DNA of 64,000 bases from Bacteroidota bacterium (lineage in GTDB: Bacteria > Bacteroidota > Bacteroidia > Cytophagales > Cyclobacteriaceae), in assembly GCA_018267135.1 (NCBI GenBank), contig JAFDZA010000018.1, positions 147,612 to 211,611 on the forward strand, read 5' to 3'. The position numbers were made by a program, and so were the translations under genes. Shown here one piece after another: positions 32,704-42,116 of the stretch. Each line of letters begins with the position of its first letter. Within the stretch, counting starts at the first letter, position 1. The notes beneath the pieces are model-generated. The model saw nothing but the letters and a program-made list of their open reading frames with translations, was not told where the DNA came from and did not search any database.

Positions 32704-33374
32704 AATTCAAATTTGTAGCCGAGGCCATAAATTGTTTTAATACAATCGGTACTACCGGCTTCGGTCATTTTCTTTTTCAGGTTTTTGATATGAGAGTAAA
32801 CGAAATCAAAATTATCGAAGCGGTCGGCCTCATCGCCCGAAAGGTGTTCGCCTATGGCATTTTTAGAAACGACTTTGTTCTTATTTGAAATTAAAAAAAG
32901 CAGCAGGTCAAATTCGCTTTTGGTCAGGTCTAATTTTTTATTCAGGATGGTTACGGATTTCCCGGCTATATCTAATTGCAGACTTCCGATGTGTAGAAAT
33001 GTTTCGCCTTCAAATTTTTTTCTGCGAATCAGCGCATTAACCCGTGCGCCCAGTTCCGCCAAATGAAAAGGTTTGGGTAAATAATCATCGGCTCCAATAT
33101 CGAGTCCTTTAATTTTATCATCAATCGAATTCTTTGCCGAAACGATGATAACTCCTGCATTCTTTTTGTGCCGTTTCAATTCTGGCAATAATTTCAGGCC
33201 GTTGCCACCGGGCAGCGTAATATCCAGCAGAATACAATCGTACTCGTGCAGAGCTATTTTTTCTGATGCCGATTCATAATCCGGAGCCAACTCGCACAAG
33301 TAGTCGGTTTCAGAAAAATAAGCAGTTATACTTTCTGCCAAAGATTTTTCGTCTTCAACGATCAGAATTTTCAT
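32700..33374 (-). CDS. OmpR-family response regulator
   Basis: A 224-residue regulator with a receiver domain (phospho-acceptor D51 in CILLDITLPGGNG, acidic pocket VEDEK, Lys in LPKPF) and a C-terminal winged helix (LTKSEFDLLLFLISNKNKVV, IKNLKKKMTEAGSTDCIKTI, YGLGYKFEL). It is coupled to the kinase gene by an ATGA overlap. A -7 element (TAGATTTG, 33379-33386 on the minus strand) lies directly before the ATG at 33374, so the mRNA may be leaderless. Confidence 0.95.
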   Translation of the reverse strand: MKILIVEDEKSLAESITAYFSETDYLCELAPDYESASEKIALHEYDCILLDITLPGGNGLKLLPELKRHKKNAGVIIVSAKNSIDDKIKGLDIGADDYLPKPFHLAELGARVNALIRRKKFEGETFLHIGSLQLDIAGKSVTILNKKLDLTKSEFDLLLFLISNKNKVVSKNAIGEHLSGDEADRFDNFDFVYSHIKNLKKKMTEAGSTDCIKTIYGLGYKFEL

Positions 33375-33461
33375 TCATCAAATCTACTCTCAAATTTTGT
33401 AGAAATTCTGAGCCAGAGGTAAATCAAGGACTTCCCTAAAGAGAATAACCACCAGAAAAAG

Positions 33462-36400
33462 CTACATCACATCATCTACCGTTACGGGGTTTACATTTTT
33501 TTGCCTAATCAGTTCATTTAATTTGGGAAGTTTATCCTTCATTATCTGACGTAGGTTGTTTAATTGTGAATCGATCTGATCAACCAGATCTTTGTACACG
33601 GCTTTTACCTGCTCGGTAGGTTTGTAGTCGCCTCCGTCCACTTCGCTGGCCAATGCTCCCAATTTATTATTGAGGCGGATTGGGAAGTTGAGCGGATCCT
33701 GGCCACTTCTGTTTTTGGTTTGATAGAGTGCCTCTTCCACTTTTTTCATTTCTTCGTTAATTGTTTTGCTCAGATCTACCACATCTTTCATATCGGGTTT
33801 ATCTTTCATGGGGTCAACTACGCGGTTAATATGATCGCGTGTGGAGCGTATATTTTTTATGGCTTTGTTTGTTTCGCTTAATTTATCGCGCACGGCAATG
33901 GAAAAATCAAATTGGGCCTTCATATCGGCCGGGGTGCCAGCGGTGCGCGGGTCTTTCAAAATCTCAAATTCAGTTTCTTCGGATTTGCCGTTTACCGTAA
34001 GCCGGGCTTTATAAATTCCGGGCACGGCCTTGGGGCCGGTAAGCGATGCGCCCCACATAATCAGCCCGTCAAACCCTTCGGCATCGGCATAGCGCATATT
34101 CCAAATGATACGGTTCATGCCGGACTTCATTTTCATTTCTCCTTCTTTCAGTTTTTTATCCGGTTGGGTAGAATATTTCTTGATTAGCTTTCCGTTCGCT
34201 TCCAGAATTTCCAGCGAAGCCTTTGTCTTGGCGGTGTCTTTCAGATAATAATGGATCATTACTCCGTTAGGATGATTTTTGCCTTCTGTTTTAGACTCAC
34301 CCCGCCAGCCGCCCTGGCCTCCATTCATACGGTAACTTGGCATCGGCTTGTACAAATGAAAATCGCTTTTGGCAACGGCTTCACTGAGTTGGTGTAAAGG
34401 AGTGATATCATCTATCAGCCAAAAACTGCGGCCTTGTGTAGCCGCTATGAGGTTGTCGTTTTTTATAGTGAGGTCGGTAATCGGCACGATGGGTAAGTTC
34501 AACTGAAAAGGTTTCCAGTTAGCGCCATCATCAAAGGAAATGTACAGGCCAAATTCTGTTCCGGCATAGAGCAAGCCTTGTCTTTTGGGGTCGGCCCGTA
34601 CTACCCGCGTAAAGTGCGAGGGGTCAATTCCATCGGTAATTTTTGTCCATGTTTTCCCATAATCTTTTGTACGGTACAGATACGGCTGGTAGTCGCCCAG
34701 TTTGTAACGTGTGCCGGCCACGTAAGCTCCGCCTTTTACAAACGGATCAAACTCGATGCTGTTGAACATCATCCATTCGGGCATGCCGGCAGGAGTTACT
34801 TTCTCCCAGTTTTTACCTCCGTCTTTTGTCAGGTGCAACAAGCCATCGTCTGAGCCGGCCAGAATCAGATCTTTTTCGTATGGCGACTCGCTCACGGCAA
34901 AAATAGTACAGTAGTATTCTACTGCCGTGTTGTCTTTGGTGATGGGCCCACCGGATGGACCAAGCTTAGTGGGATCGTTACGGGTCAGGTCCGGGCTCAC
35001 TAACTCCCAACTTTCGCCTCCGTTGTAGCTTACATGCAAGTGCTGCGAAGCGGCATAAAGTTTCTTCGGGTTATGCGGGGAAAAGAAAATAGGGAAGTTC
35101 CACTGAAAGCGGTACTTCGCTCCTTCTGCCCCGGAGCCCATGGGGTTATCGGGCCAGGCATTTACGTTGCGCGACTCACCCGTGCGGTGGTTTCTCCGTT
35201 CGAGCATTCCGCCATAGTTGCCTCCGTACACAATGTCATCATCAAGCGGATCTACCGCCAGGTGTCCGCTTTCACTTCCGGCTGTTACTTCCCAATCGTG
35301 AATACCAATGGAGTAACCATCGGTGCGGTGAAGCACTCGCTGGGTGGTGTTATCTTGCTGGGCTCCATAAATGCGGTATGGAAAATGATTATCCGTAACC
35401 ACCCGGTAATGCTGAGCCGTGGGCTGATTTTCGTAGGTGCTCCAGTTCTCCCCTCCGTCAAAAGAAACCTGGCCTCCTCCGTCATCGGCAATAATCATAC
35501 GTTGGTTATCTTCCGGGGCTATCCACAAATCATGATGGTCTCCATGGTTGGCATTCATGGCTTTAAAAGTTTTGCCTCCGTCTTTCGATTTTTGATATGA
35601 CACGTTCATTACATACACAATATCTTCATCTTTGGTATCGGCATAAATTTTAGAATAATACCAAGCTCGTTGGCGAAGGTTGCGGTCGTCATTCATCTTC
35701 ATCCACTTATCCCCACCATCGTCTGACCGGTACACGCCTCCGTGGTCGTTCTCAATAATGGCATATACCCGGTTAGAGTTAACAGGTGAAACGGAAACTC
35801 CCACAATTCCCCAAATGCCTTTCGGCATACCTTCGTTAGCAGAAATATTTTTCCAGGTGTCGCCCCCATCGGTGCTTTTCCAAAGAGCGGAACCTTCGCC
35901 TCCGCTTTCGAGGCTGTAGGGGGTTCTGCGGATGCGCCATGTAGAAGCAAAAAGAATACGCGGATTATTCGGATCCATACAAAGATCTACCGCCCCGGCA
36001 TCGGCATTGGCAAATAAAATGCGCTTCCAGTTTTTGCCGCCATCTTCTGTACGATAAACACCTCGCTCGTCTGATGATTTAAATAAATCGCCCAACACAG
36101 CCGCATAGACCAGATCGGGATTTTTGGGATGAATACGGATGCGCGATACGATTGAAGAATTTTTTAGTCCGGAAAAAATCCAAGATTTTCCGGCATCCGT
36201 AGATTTATAAATTCCGTGGCCGAACGATACATTGCCGCGTACGGTGCTCTCGCCCTGCCCTACATAGATTACATTATGATCCCACTCGCTTACCGCCACC
36301 GACCCGATAGAGCCTCCAAAAAAACCATCTGAAATATTAGACCAGGTATTGCCGGCATCAGTCGTGCGCCATACCCCTCCTCCTGTTGAACCAAAATAAA

Positions 36401-36593
36401 ACAGATTCGGTTTGCCGGGTACACCTGTTACAACATCAGCCCGCCCGCCCCGGTAGGGGCCAATGCTGCGCCACTCTAAAGCAGCATACAACTTCTCATC
36501 ATACGTAAGGATTGATTTAGCGGGTGCTATTTTCTTTTGGCCTGAAACAGAAAAGAAAATAAATGCAAAAGAGAGCAAGGGTAATTTTTTCAT
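33462..36593 (-). CDS. Large exported BNR/VPS10-like beta-propeller protein
   Basis: A 1043-residue protein with a signal peptide (KLPLLSFAFIFFSVSGQ). Two beta-propellers are built of BNR/sortilin-type repeats with many Asp-box motifs S-x-D-x-G-x-x-W (KSTDAGKSWIF, RTEDGGKNWKR, KSTDGGDTWKN, LTKDGGKNWEK, FDDGANWKPF). The last 300 residues form an Ig-like domain (KARLTVNGKSEETEFEIL) and a helical coiled region (SETNKAIKNIRSTRDHINRV). Often annotated as glycosyl hydrolase, but no catalytic site is evident. It is probably a cell-surface or periplasmic binding protein. The two-component genes follow on the same strand. Confidence 0.9.
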   Translation of the reverse strand: MKKLPLLSFAFIFFSVSGQKKIAPAKSILTYDEKLYAALEWRSIGPYRGGRADVVTGVPGKPNLFYFGSTGGGVWRTTDAGNTWSNISDGFFGGSIGSVAVSEWDHNVIYVGQGESTVRGNVSFGHGIYKSTDAGKSWIFSGLKNSSIVSRIRIHPKNPDLVYAAVLGDLFKSSDERGVYRTEDGGKNWKRILFANADAGAVDLCMDPNNPRILFASTWRIRRTPYSLESGGEGSALWKSTDGGDTWKNISANEGMPKGIWGIVGVSVSPVNSNRVYAIIENDHGGVYRSDDGGDKWMKMNDDRNLRQRAWYYSKIYADTKDEDIVYVMNVSYQKSKDGGKTFKAMNANHGDHHDLWIAPEDNQRMIIADDGGGQVSFDGGENWSTYENQPTAQHYRVVTDNHFPYRIYGAQQDNTTQRVLHRTDGYSIGIHDWEVTAGSESGHLAVDPLDDDIVYGGNYGGMLERRNHRTGESRNVNAWPDNPMGSGAEGAKYRFQWNFPIFFSPHNPKKLYAASQHLHVSYNGGESWELVSPDLTRNDPTKLGPSGGPITKDNTAVEYYCTIFAVSESPYEKDLILAGSDDGLLHLTKDGGKNWEKVTPAGMPEWMMFNSIEFDPFVKGGAYVAGTRYKLGDYQPYLYRTKDYGKTWTKITDGIDPSHFTRVVRADPKRQGLLYAGTEFGLYISFDDGANWKPFQLNLPIVPITDLTIKNDNLIAATQGRSFWLIDDITPLHQLSEAVAKSDFHLYKPMPSYRMNGGQGGWRGESKTEGKNHPNGVMIHYYLKDTAKTKASLEILEANGKLIKKYSTQPDKKLKEGEMKMKSGMNRIIWNMRYADAEGFDGLIMWGASLTGPKAVPGIYKARLTVNGKSEETEFEILKDPRTAGTPADMKAQFDFSIAVRDKLSETNKAIKNIRSTRDHINRVVDPMKDKPDMKDVVDLSKTINEEMKKVEEALYQTKNRSGQDPLNFPIRLNNKLGALASEVDGGDYKPTEQVKAVYKDLVDQIDSQLNNLRQIMKDKLPKLNELIRQKNVNPVTVDDVM

Positions 36594-36726
36594 AGCATCG
36601 GTTTTTCAAAAATGATATTACAAAAAATATTATAATTGAAAAGCTAATTTTTATAATCGGCAAAAACTCAATGACGTTGCATAGGAGATTCCCCAAATAT
36701 TGAATTACTTTAGGGGTCATTTTTTT

Positions 36727-37953
36727 ATGCCCGACAAATCATTCAAGCCTCTTTTTAGTATTCCCGTTATTGTAGCCGCACTCGGCTACTTTGTGGATAT
36801 CTACGACCTGCTTCTTTTCAGCATTGTGCGCAAGCCCAGTCTTTCCTCGCTGGGAGTGACCGAAGAAAACTTGCTGAGCCAGGGCGAATTTTTATTACAA
36901 GTACAGATGGCCGGCTTACTTATAGGCGGAATAATTTGGGGCATCATGGGCGATAAAAAAGGGAGGCTTTCTGTTTTATTTGGATCCATATTGTTGTACT
37001 CACTTTCTAACCTTGCCAATGGGTTTGTAGTTAACACCACACAGTATGCGGCACTTCGGTTTATAGCCGGCATTGGGCTGGCCGGTGAATTGGGTGCCGG
37101 CATTACACTGGTGTCTGAATCCTTGCCTACCCGGCTGCGAGGGTATGGCACCACGCTGGTGGCTACCGTGGGGCTTTTTGGTGCGGTGGTGGCCAACTTT
37201 GTGGTAAAACTTTCTGATTGGCGCACGGCTTTCTTTATAGGTGGTGGGTTAGGGCTGCTGCTCCTCCTTGCCCGGGTAAGTGTTTTTGAGTCGGGCATAT
37301 TTTTAAAAATTAAAGAACAGCACGTAGCGCGCGGAAATTTTTTGATGCTGTTTAGCAACACTACCCGGTTAAAAAAATTTCTAGGTTGCATTTTTATCGG
37401 CACTCCTATTTGGTATGTCATCGGAGTTTTAATTTTTGCTTCGCCAGAGATTGCGCAAGCCTTAAATGTAGTGGGCGAAATAAAATCGGGCGATGCCGTG
37501 ATGTGGAGCTACATCGGGCTGGCAGCCGGAGATATTTCCAGTGGCTTGCTGAGCCAGTATATGAAAAGCCGGAAAAAAGTAGTGCTGATTTTTATCGGCA
37601 TAACGCTGGTGTTTGTGATCCTGTACCTTTTCACTCCCGAAGTTTCAATCATTCAGTTTTATGTAGAATGTTTTCTTTTGGGCTTTGGTGCCGGGTATTG
37701 GGCGCTGTTTGTAACCATCGCGGCCGAGCAATTTGGCACTAACCTGCGCAGCACCGTGGCTACTTCGGTGCCTAATTTTATCCGTGGCACTGTAGTGCCC
37801 ATAACTTTGCTTTTTCAATACTTTCGTGGCTATACTTCGGTTATTTATGGCGCCTTGTGGGTGGGGCTACTAACCATTGTTATCGCATTACTCGCTTTTA
37901 CCGCTATAGACGAAACCTTTCACCACGATCTTAATTTTATAGAAAAAGACTGA
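36727..37953 (+). CDS. MFS transporter, metabolite:H+ symporter-like
   Basis: A 408-residue, 12-helix transporter of the major facilitator superfamily. Helix 1 carries the family-typical AALGYFVDIYDLLLFSIV. The inter-helix 2-3 motif is seen in GGIIWGIMGDKKGRLSVLFG, and GIGLAGELGAGITLVSESLP is close to the sugar/carboxylate symporter group. ATG 36727 gives MPDKSFKPLFSIPVIVAALG; an upstream TTG at 36700 is less likely. Substrate cannot be told. It is divergent to the BNR protein gene, with a 133-base intergenic region between them. Confidence 0.92.
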   Translation: MPDKSFKPLFSIPVIVAALGYFVDIYDLLLFSIVRKPSLSSLGVTEENLLSQGEFLLQVQMAGLLIGGIIWGIMGDKKGRLSVLFGSILLYSLSNLANGFVVNTTQYAALRFIAGIGLAGELGAGITLVSESLPTRLRGYGTTLVATVGLFGAVVANFVVKLSDWRTAFFIGGGLGLLLLLARVSVFESGIFLKIKEQHVARGNFLMLFSNTTRLKKFLGCIFIGTPIWYVIGVLIFASPEIAQALNVVGEIKSGDAVMWSYIGLAAGDISSGLLSQYMKSRKKVVLIFIGITLVFVILYLFTPEVSIIQFYVECFLLGFGAGYWALFVTIAAEQFGTNLRSTVATSVPNFIRGTVVPITLLFQYFRGYTSVIYGALWVGLLTIVIALLAFTAIDETFHHDLNFIEKD

Positions 37954-37992
37954 CCGATGTAAGGTTTACCTATTATTCTTAAAGATACCCGA

Positions 37993-38022
37993 TTGGCTTT
38001 TGAAGCCCGCTCGCTATCTTTG
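37993..38022 (+). promoter_or_regulatory. Promoter of the TPR histidine kinase gene
   Basis: TTGG (37993-37996), an 18-base spacer and TATCTTTG (38015-38022) match the Bacteroidota promoter. The ATG follows at 38042, giving a leader of roughly 13-15 bases. Confidence 0.65.
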
Positions 38023-38041
38023 ACAAAACTATTTTTTTAGA

Positions 38042-40126
38042 ATGATTAAGACCGCTCTATTTTCGGTTTTTATTTTTTTGTCTGTCCTTTCATTTGCACA
38101 GAACGTAAAAAAAATTGATAGCCTGCGAGTACATTTACACTCCGCAGAGAATGAAGCTCGCTTTGAGTTGCTAAACGAGATAGCCTGGGAATATCGGTTT
38201 GCTTACCCCGACAGTACCATTTTTTATACTAACATGGGCTATCAGTTAGGTCTGAAATTAAATTTATCCACCGGGCTGGCACAACCTCTCAATTATCAGG
38301 GCGTAGCTTATAACTACAAAGGCAATCGGTTAAAATCGTACGATTTGTATACACAGGCTTTAGATGTGGCTCTCCTGCAGAAAGACTCGACCCAAATTGC
38401 TTATAGTAACAACAACTTGGGCCGATTATTTTTTGAACAGGGTATCTTGGCAAAATCGTACAACTATTACATCAACTCGCTTAAACTGTTTAAAAAAATA
38501 CACGACCTGAAAGGGATGGCTTATTCGCTGCAAAGTTTAGGCACGTTGCAACGTACCCAAAGAGACTTTGTGCAAGCCGAAAAAAATTACCGGGAAGCAT
38601 ATTATATCCGGCTGCAACTGGGTAACTCGCGCGATATTATGGCAGCTCACACCATGTTGGGCCGTTTGTTTTTTGAGCGAGGTGAGTACCAACAAAGCGA
38701 AAAAATATTATTGCAGGCCGATTCGGTAGGTTCTTTAATTCAAGATGCTGTGAATCTGGCCGAAGTAAAAATGTTACTGGCCAAAACCTATCTTGAATTA
38801 AACCGAATCAGCGAAGCAGAAAAAGCTGCTTCCCATGGGGCCGAGGTAATTGGCCGCCTGCCTCAATACAAACATATCCTGCCTGAAACCATGCTGATTT
38901 TAGGGAAGATCAAATTTCAGCTTCACGCGTATGCCGAAGCCAAAAAATATTTACAGTCTTCGCTAAACGTAGCCATCGAAATAAAAGACCTTCAGGGGCA
39001 AATGGATGCCTACCAACAGCTTTGGAAATCATCCGAACAACTGAAAGACAAGGCTAGTGCGATGGCCTTTATGAACCAATATCTGGTACTTAAAGATTCC
39101 ATCAAAGATTTGGATTTGGCTCGCCAGGTAGATCGCCTTCAGTTTCAGTTGGAAATTGAAAAGAAAGACCGGGAAAACCAGCTGTTGAAATTAGCCCAAA
39201 TAAACCAGAAGGTCATCATTACACAACAGAAAACAGAAAACATTGCCTTACTTATTGGCATACTTTGTTTCGCCATCGTGGCGGTTACATTAGGATATTA
39301 TTTTAAAAAGCGAAGCCGAAATAATGAGTTGTTATCGGCCCAAAATAAATTTATCGAACTGCAGCGTAAGCAAATTGAAAAACGAAACATAGACCTTACG
39401 CATCAAAACCAGCGGCTGGAAGAACTTAACCACGAAAAAGATATGCTCATGAACATTGTCGCGCATGATCTGAAATCGCCCTTGGCTCGCATCATGGGCT
39501 TAGCCAATCTCATGGGAATGAAGCAAACTCTTTCGCCCGAACAACAAGAATACGTTCGCCTGATGAAAGACGTTACCCAATCAAATCTTAATTTAATTAC
39601 CGACTTGCTGGATGCCAATGCGCTCGATCATCAAGCCGAAATTCCGGCTCCGGTTCAAATTAATTTAGAGGCTTTGCTGCAAGAACGGATGGCCTTCTTT
39701 CAATATTCCAGTATGCACAAAAAAATAGAGCTTCAACTCATTCATACCTTAATCCATCCCGTCCAATCTAATGTAGGCTACCTTACGCGCATCATTGATA
39801 ATTTAGTTTCCAACGCCATTAAATTCTCAAACCCCGGATCAAGTGTACAGGTTACCGCCACTCTTACAAAAAATATTTTTACCCTGTCTGTAAAAGATAA
39901 TGGCCCCGGTTTCTCGGCAACCGATCAGGAATTTTTGTATCAGCGATTTAAAAAACTCAGCGCCCGGCCTACTTCTGGCGAAACCTCTAATGGCTTGGGT
40001 TTAGCTATTGTAAAAACCCTGGTGGACAGACTGAACGGAGAGATTTCATTGGTAACCGAACTCGGCAAGGGAAGTGAGTTTACGGTATGTATTCCGGTAA
40101 CTGTAACCGAAAAGATTTTAGCCTGA
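38042..40126 (+). CDS. TPR-containing sensor histidine kinase
   Basis: A 694-residue kinase with signal peptide (TALFSVFIFLSVLSFAQ), an extracytoplasmic array of tetratricopeptide repeats (about 30-360; repeats such as LGRLFFEQGILAKSYNYYIN, LGRLFFERGEYQQSEKILLQ), a short coiled coil, one TM helix (about 400-421), a second coiled coil, HisKA with H475 (MNIVAHDLKSPLARIMGL), and HATPase (N box IDNLVSNAIKFSNPGSS, G1 DNGPGFS, G2 NGLGLAIVKTLV). No receiver domain or response regulator gene is adjacent, so it is an orphan kinase. Confidence 0.94.
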   Translation: MIKTALFSVFIFLSVLSFAQNVKKIDSLRVHLHSAENEARFELLNEIAWEYRFAYPDSTIFYTNMGYQLGLKLNLSTGLAQPLNYQGVAYNYKGNRLKSYDLYTQALDVALLQKDSTQIAYSNNNLGRLFFEQGILAKSYNYYINSLKLFKKIHDLKGMAYSLQSLGTLQRTQRDFVQAEKNYREAYYIRLQLGNSRDIMAAHTMLGRLFFERGEYQQSEKILLQADSVGSLIQDAVNLAEVKMLLAKTYLELNRISEAEKAASHGAEVIGRLPQYKHILPETMLILGKIKFQLHAYAEAKKYLQSSLNVAIEIKDLQGQMDAYQQLWKSSEQLKDKASAMAFMNQYLVLKDSIKDLDLARQVDRLQFQLEIEKKDRENQLLKLAQINQKVIITQQKTENIALLIGILCFAIVAVTLGYYFKKRSRNNELLSAQNKFIELQRKQIEKRNIDLTHQNQRLEELNHEKDMLMNIVAHDLKSPLARIMGLANLMGMKQTLSPEQQEYVRLMKDVTQSNLNLITDLLDANALDHQAEIPAPVQINLEALLQERMAFFQYSSMHKKIELQLIHTLIHPVQSNVGYLTRIIDNLVSNAIKFSNPGSSVQVTATLTKNIFTLSVKDNGPGFSATDQEFLYQRFKKLSARPTSGETSNGLGLAIVKTLVDRLNGEISLVTELGKGSEFTVCIPVTVTEKILA

Positions 40127-40132
40127 CAAAGA

Positions 40133-40954
40133 TTAGTACTTCTCTTCCGTGCTCGGAAAAGATTTAGCTTTTACATCGCTTACATAACTGTTCACAGCAG
40201 AGGTAATTACCGAATTCAGATCGGCATATCTTCGTAAAAATCGGGGTTTAAATTCTTGGGTTATGCCCAGCATATCCTGCATTACCAATACTTGCCCATC
40301 CGTATCAGGGCCCGCTCCTATGCCGATCGTTGGAATGCGTAATTGTAACGATACTTTCTTTCCCAGCTCGGCCGGTATTTTTTCAAGCACAATACCAAAA
40401 CAACCGCACTCTTGCAGCAACAGCGCATCCTCCAACAGTTTGTTTGCTTCCTGCTCTTCTTTCGCTCGTACTGAGTATGTTCCGAATTTATAAATAGACT
40501 GCGGGGTAAGGCCCAAGTGCCCCATTACCGGAACTCCGGCACTTAAAATGCGAAGCACCGAATCTTTCACTTCGCTTCCGCCTTCCAGCTTCACAGCATG
40601 TGCTCCGGATTCTTTCATGATGCGAATGGATGATCGTAAGGCCTCCCCGGAGCTTCCCTGATAATAACCAAAAGGAATATCGACCACCACCAGTGCCCGC
40701 TTCACAGCTTTCACCACAGAAGACGCATGATAAATCATTTGGTCGAGCGTAATAGGCAGGGTAGTTTCATTTCCGGCCATCACATTCGAAGCGGAGTCGC
40801 CCACCAAAATCACATCGATGCCGGCATGGTCAATAATACGCGCCATGCTGTAATCGTAGGCCGTAAGCATGGCAATCTTCTCTCCGCGAATCTTCATTTC
40901 CTGAAGCTGATGCGTAGTAATCTTTTTTACTTCTGCTTTTTTATGAACGGACAT
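40133..40954 (-). CDS. panB: 3-methyl-2-oxobutanoate hydroxymethyltransferase PanB
   Basis: PanB adds a hydroxymethyl group from methylene-tetrahydrofolate to alpha-ketoisovalerate, the first step to pantothenate and CoA. The 273-residue product has the full TIM-barrel family pattern: [40 protein letters not shown] (metal-binding Asp), [50 protein letters not shown]. Starting at [20 protein letters not shown], length is normal. It converges with the TPR kinase gene, with only six bases between the stops. No other pan genes are in the window. Confidence 0.96.
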   Translation of the reverse strand: MSVHKKAEVKKITTHQLQEMKIRGEKIAMLTAYDYSMARIIDHAGIDVILVGDSASNVMAGNETTLPITLDQMIYHASSVVKAVKRALVVVDIPFGYYQGSSGEALRSSIRIMKESGAHAVKLEGGSEVKDSVLRILSAGVPVMGHLGLTPQSIYKFGTYSVRAKEEQEANKLLEDALLLQECGCFGIVLEKIPAELGKKVSLQLRIPTIGIGAGPDTDGQVLVMQDMLGITQEFKPRFLRRYADLNSVITSAVNSYVSDVKAKSFPSTEEKY

Positions 40955-41003
40955 AGTTGTCTTTTACGGTTTCGGCTATCTTGTTGATAGATTTTTAATA
41001 CAA

Positions 41004-41045
41004 TAACGTTTGCCTGTGCTAATTACACTAATTGTTTTAACGTTA
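41004..41045. repeat. Inverted repeat flanking the nuclease islet
   Basis: TAACGTT (41004-41010) and AACGTTA (41039-41045) form a perfect 7-bp inverted pair with a 28-base interior that itself holds two AATT palindromes. It sits 33 bases after the stop of the HARE-HTH gene. Similar AACGTT-bounded structures occur beside cassette-like orphan genes in Bacteroidota; the link here is inferred. Confidence 0.35.
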
Positions 41046-41077
41046 CTATTCATGCTGTCTGCTCCAAAAAACTTTCA

Positions 41078-42049
41078 TCATAGGATATTGTTTATTCCTT
41101 TGTCTTTAATATATTTTGTAAGCTCTTCAAAATTTAAAACTTTATCATATTCACTTTTAATTTTACCAAGTTTACAGTCCTCGGTAATAAATTTTAGAAA
41201 ATCAGAGAAGTGTGAGTTTTCATTTGCAAGTCGATTAACAGTATCCCAGTCTATTGCTTGCTTAATGGTTGCCGGAAATAATATTTCACTTTCAAAAATG
41301 TTTTCAGTGTTGAGTTTAATAATACCAATACCAAAAGCATTACTTAATCGTCTTAGTTCGTCTCTAAATGCAGGGTCTTCGTTAATTTGAATAGCTACTA
41401 AATAACCTTCATTAGCCCAGCTTGAATTAGAAACTGCTTGAAAGTAATATTCTCTAAGATTAGCAAAGCTCAATGAAATCTTTAATTCAAAAGAGAAAAG
41501 TTTGATTGAGCTAATCGTTAAGTTATTTTGAATTTCTAATGTCTCTTTTTTATAGTCTTTAAATGGAAAATAGACACCAACCAGGTCAGGATGTATCCAC
41601 TCGTTTTGTCCCTTTGTTCCTTTATTCGATGCTTCATGAAATATTGTTTTTAAGTTTGCTCTAAAGTGAGTGTCACCTATTGCAAATGCAACTAATAAAG
41701 GGTGTAAATCTCTCTCATTAAATTTTTTAGGTTCAATTTTTTCTTTCTTTGCGAACTCCGTGTCCTTTTGTTTTTGGATTTTTTGAATATCGATTTTATC
41801 AGCCAGTTTTCTGAGAAAAAACTGCGCAGGTCTTTCACTTGTCTGAATAATCATTGAAGTATCACCGTTGCTATTAATGTCGGTGTAACAATAGGCAGCA
41901 ATGGTCGCCCAGGGTGTTTTACCTGTGGTCGTATAATCGCCAATTGTTCCAAGTTCATTTGCCCTATCCCAAATTTCCTTTGCTGAAAGAGGTGTGGCAA
42001 CTTTTTCGATTGTTCTTTCAATGATATCCCAAAATGTTGTTTTTGGCAT
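41078..42049 (-). CDS. HARE-HTH domain protein with PD-(D/E)XK nuclease-like C-terminus (COG2958-like)
   Basis: A 323-residue cytoplasmic protein. Residues 1-80 match the HARE-HTH (HB1, ASXL, restriction endonuclease) winged helix: FWDIIERTIEKVATPLSAKE, IWDRANELG, TGKTPWATIAAY. Residues about 110-260 look like a PD-(D/E)XK nuclease core: conserved Glu (E139), P154-D155 (WIHPDLVG), E188-L-K190 (FSFELKISLS), then YYFQAVSNSSWANEGYLVAI, a Gln/Ala helix and strand usual in restriction-like nucleases. It may cut or bind modified DNA. It is clearly AT-rich next to panB and the phosphoribosyltransferase, and no methyltransferase or second defence gene is adjacent. Activity is not shown. Confidence 0.82.
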   Translation of the reverse strand: MPKTTFWDIIERTIEKVATPLSAKEIWDRANELGTIGDYTTTGKTPWATIAAYCYTDINSNGDTSMIIQTSERPAQFFLRKLADKIDIQKIQKQKDTEFAKKEKIEPKKFNERDLHPLLVAFAIGDTHFRANLKTIFHEASNKGTKGQNEWIHPDLVGVYFPFKDYKKETLEIQNNLTISSIKLFSFELKISLSFANLREYYFQAVSNSSWANEGYLVAIQINEDPAFRDELRRLSNAFGIGIIKLNTENIFESEILFPATIKQAIDWDTVNRLANENSHFSDFLKFITEDCKLGKIKSEYDKVLNFEELTKYIKDKGINNIL

Positions 42050-42116
42050 AATTTATTACTTGTTATCGTGACGTTTCACGAAGCCTTTTACAAATTATAT
42101 CTGTCTGTCTAAAAAA

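Noticed and set aside
35034..35600. A 188-codon open frame antisense to the BNR protein gene
   Set aside because: The minus strand encodes clear Asp-box repeats throughout; the plus frame has no family features.
36801..37421. A 206-codon open frame antisense to the MFS transporter gene
   Set aside because: A composition shadow of the membrane helices; no start context or domain.
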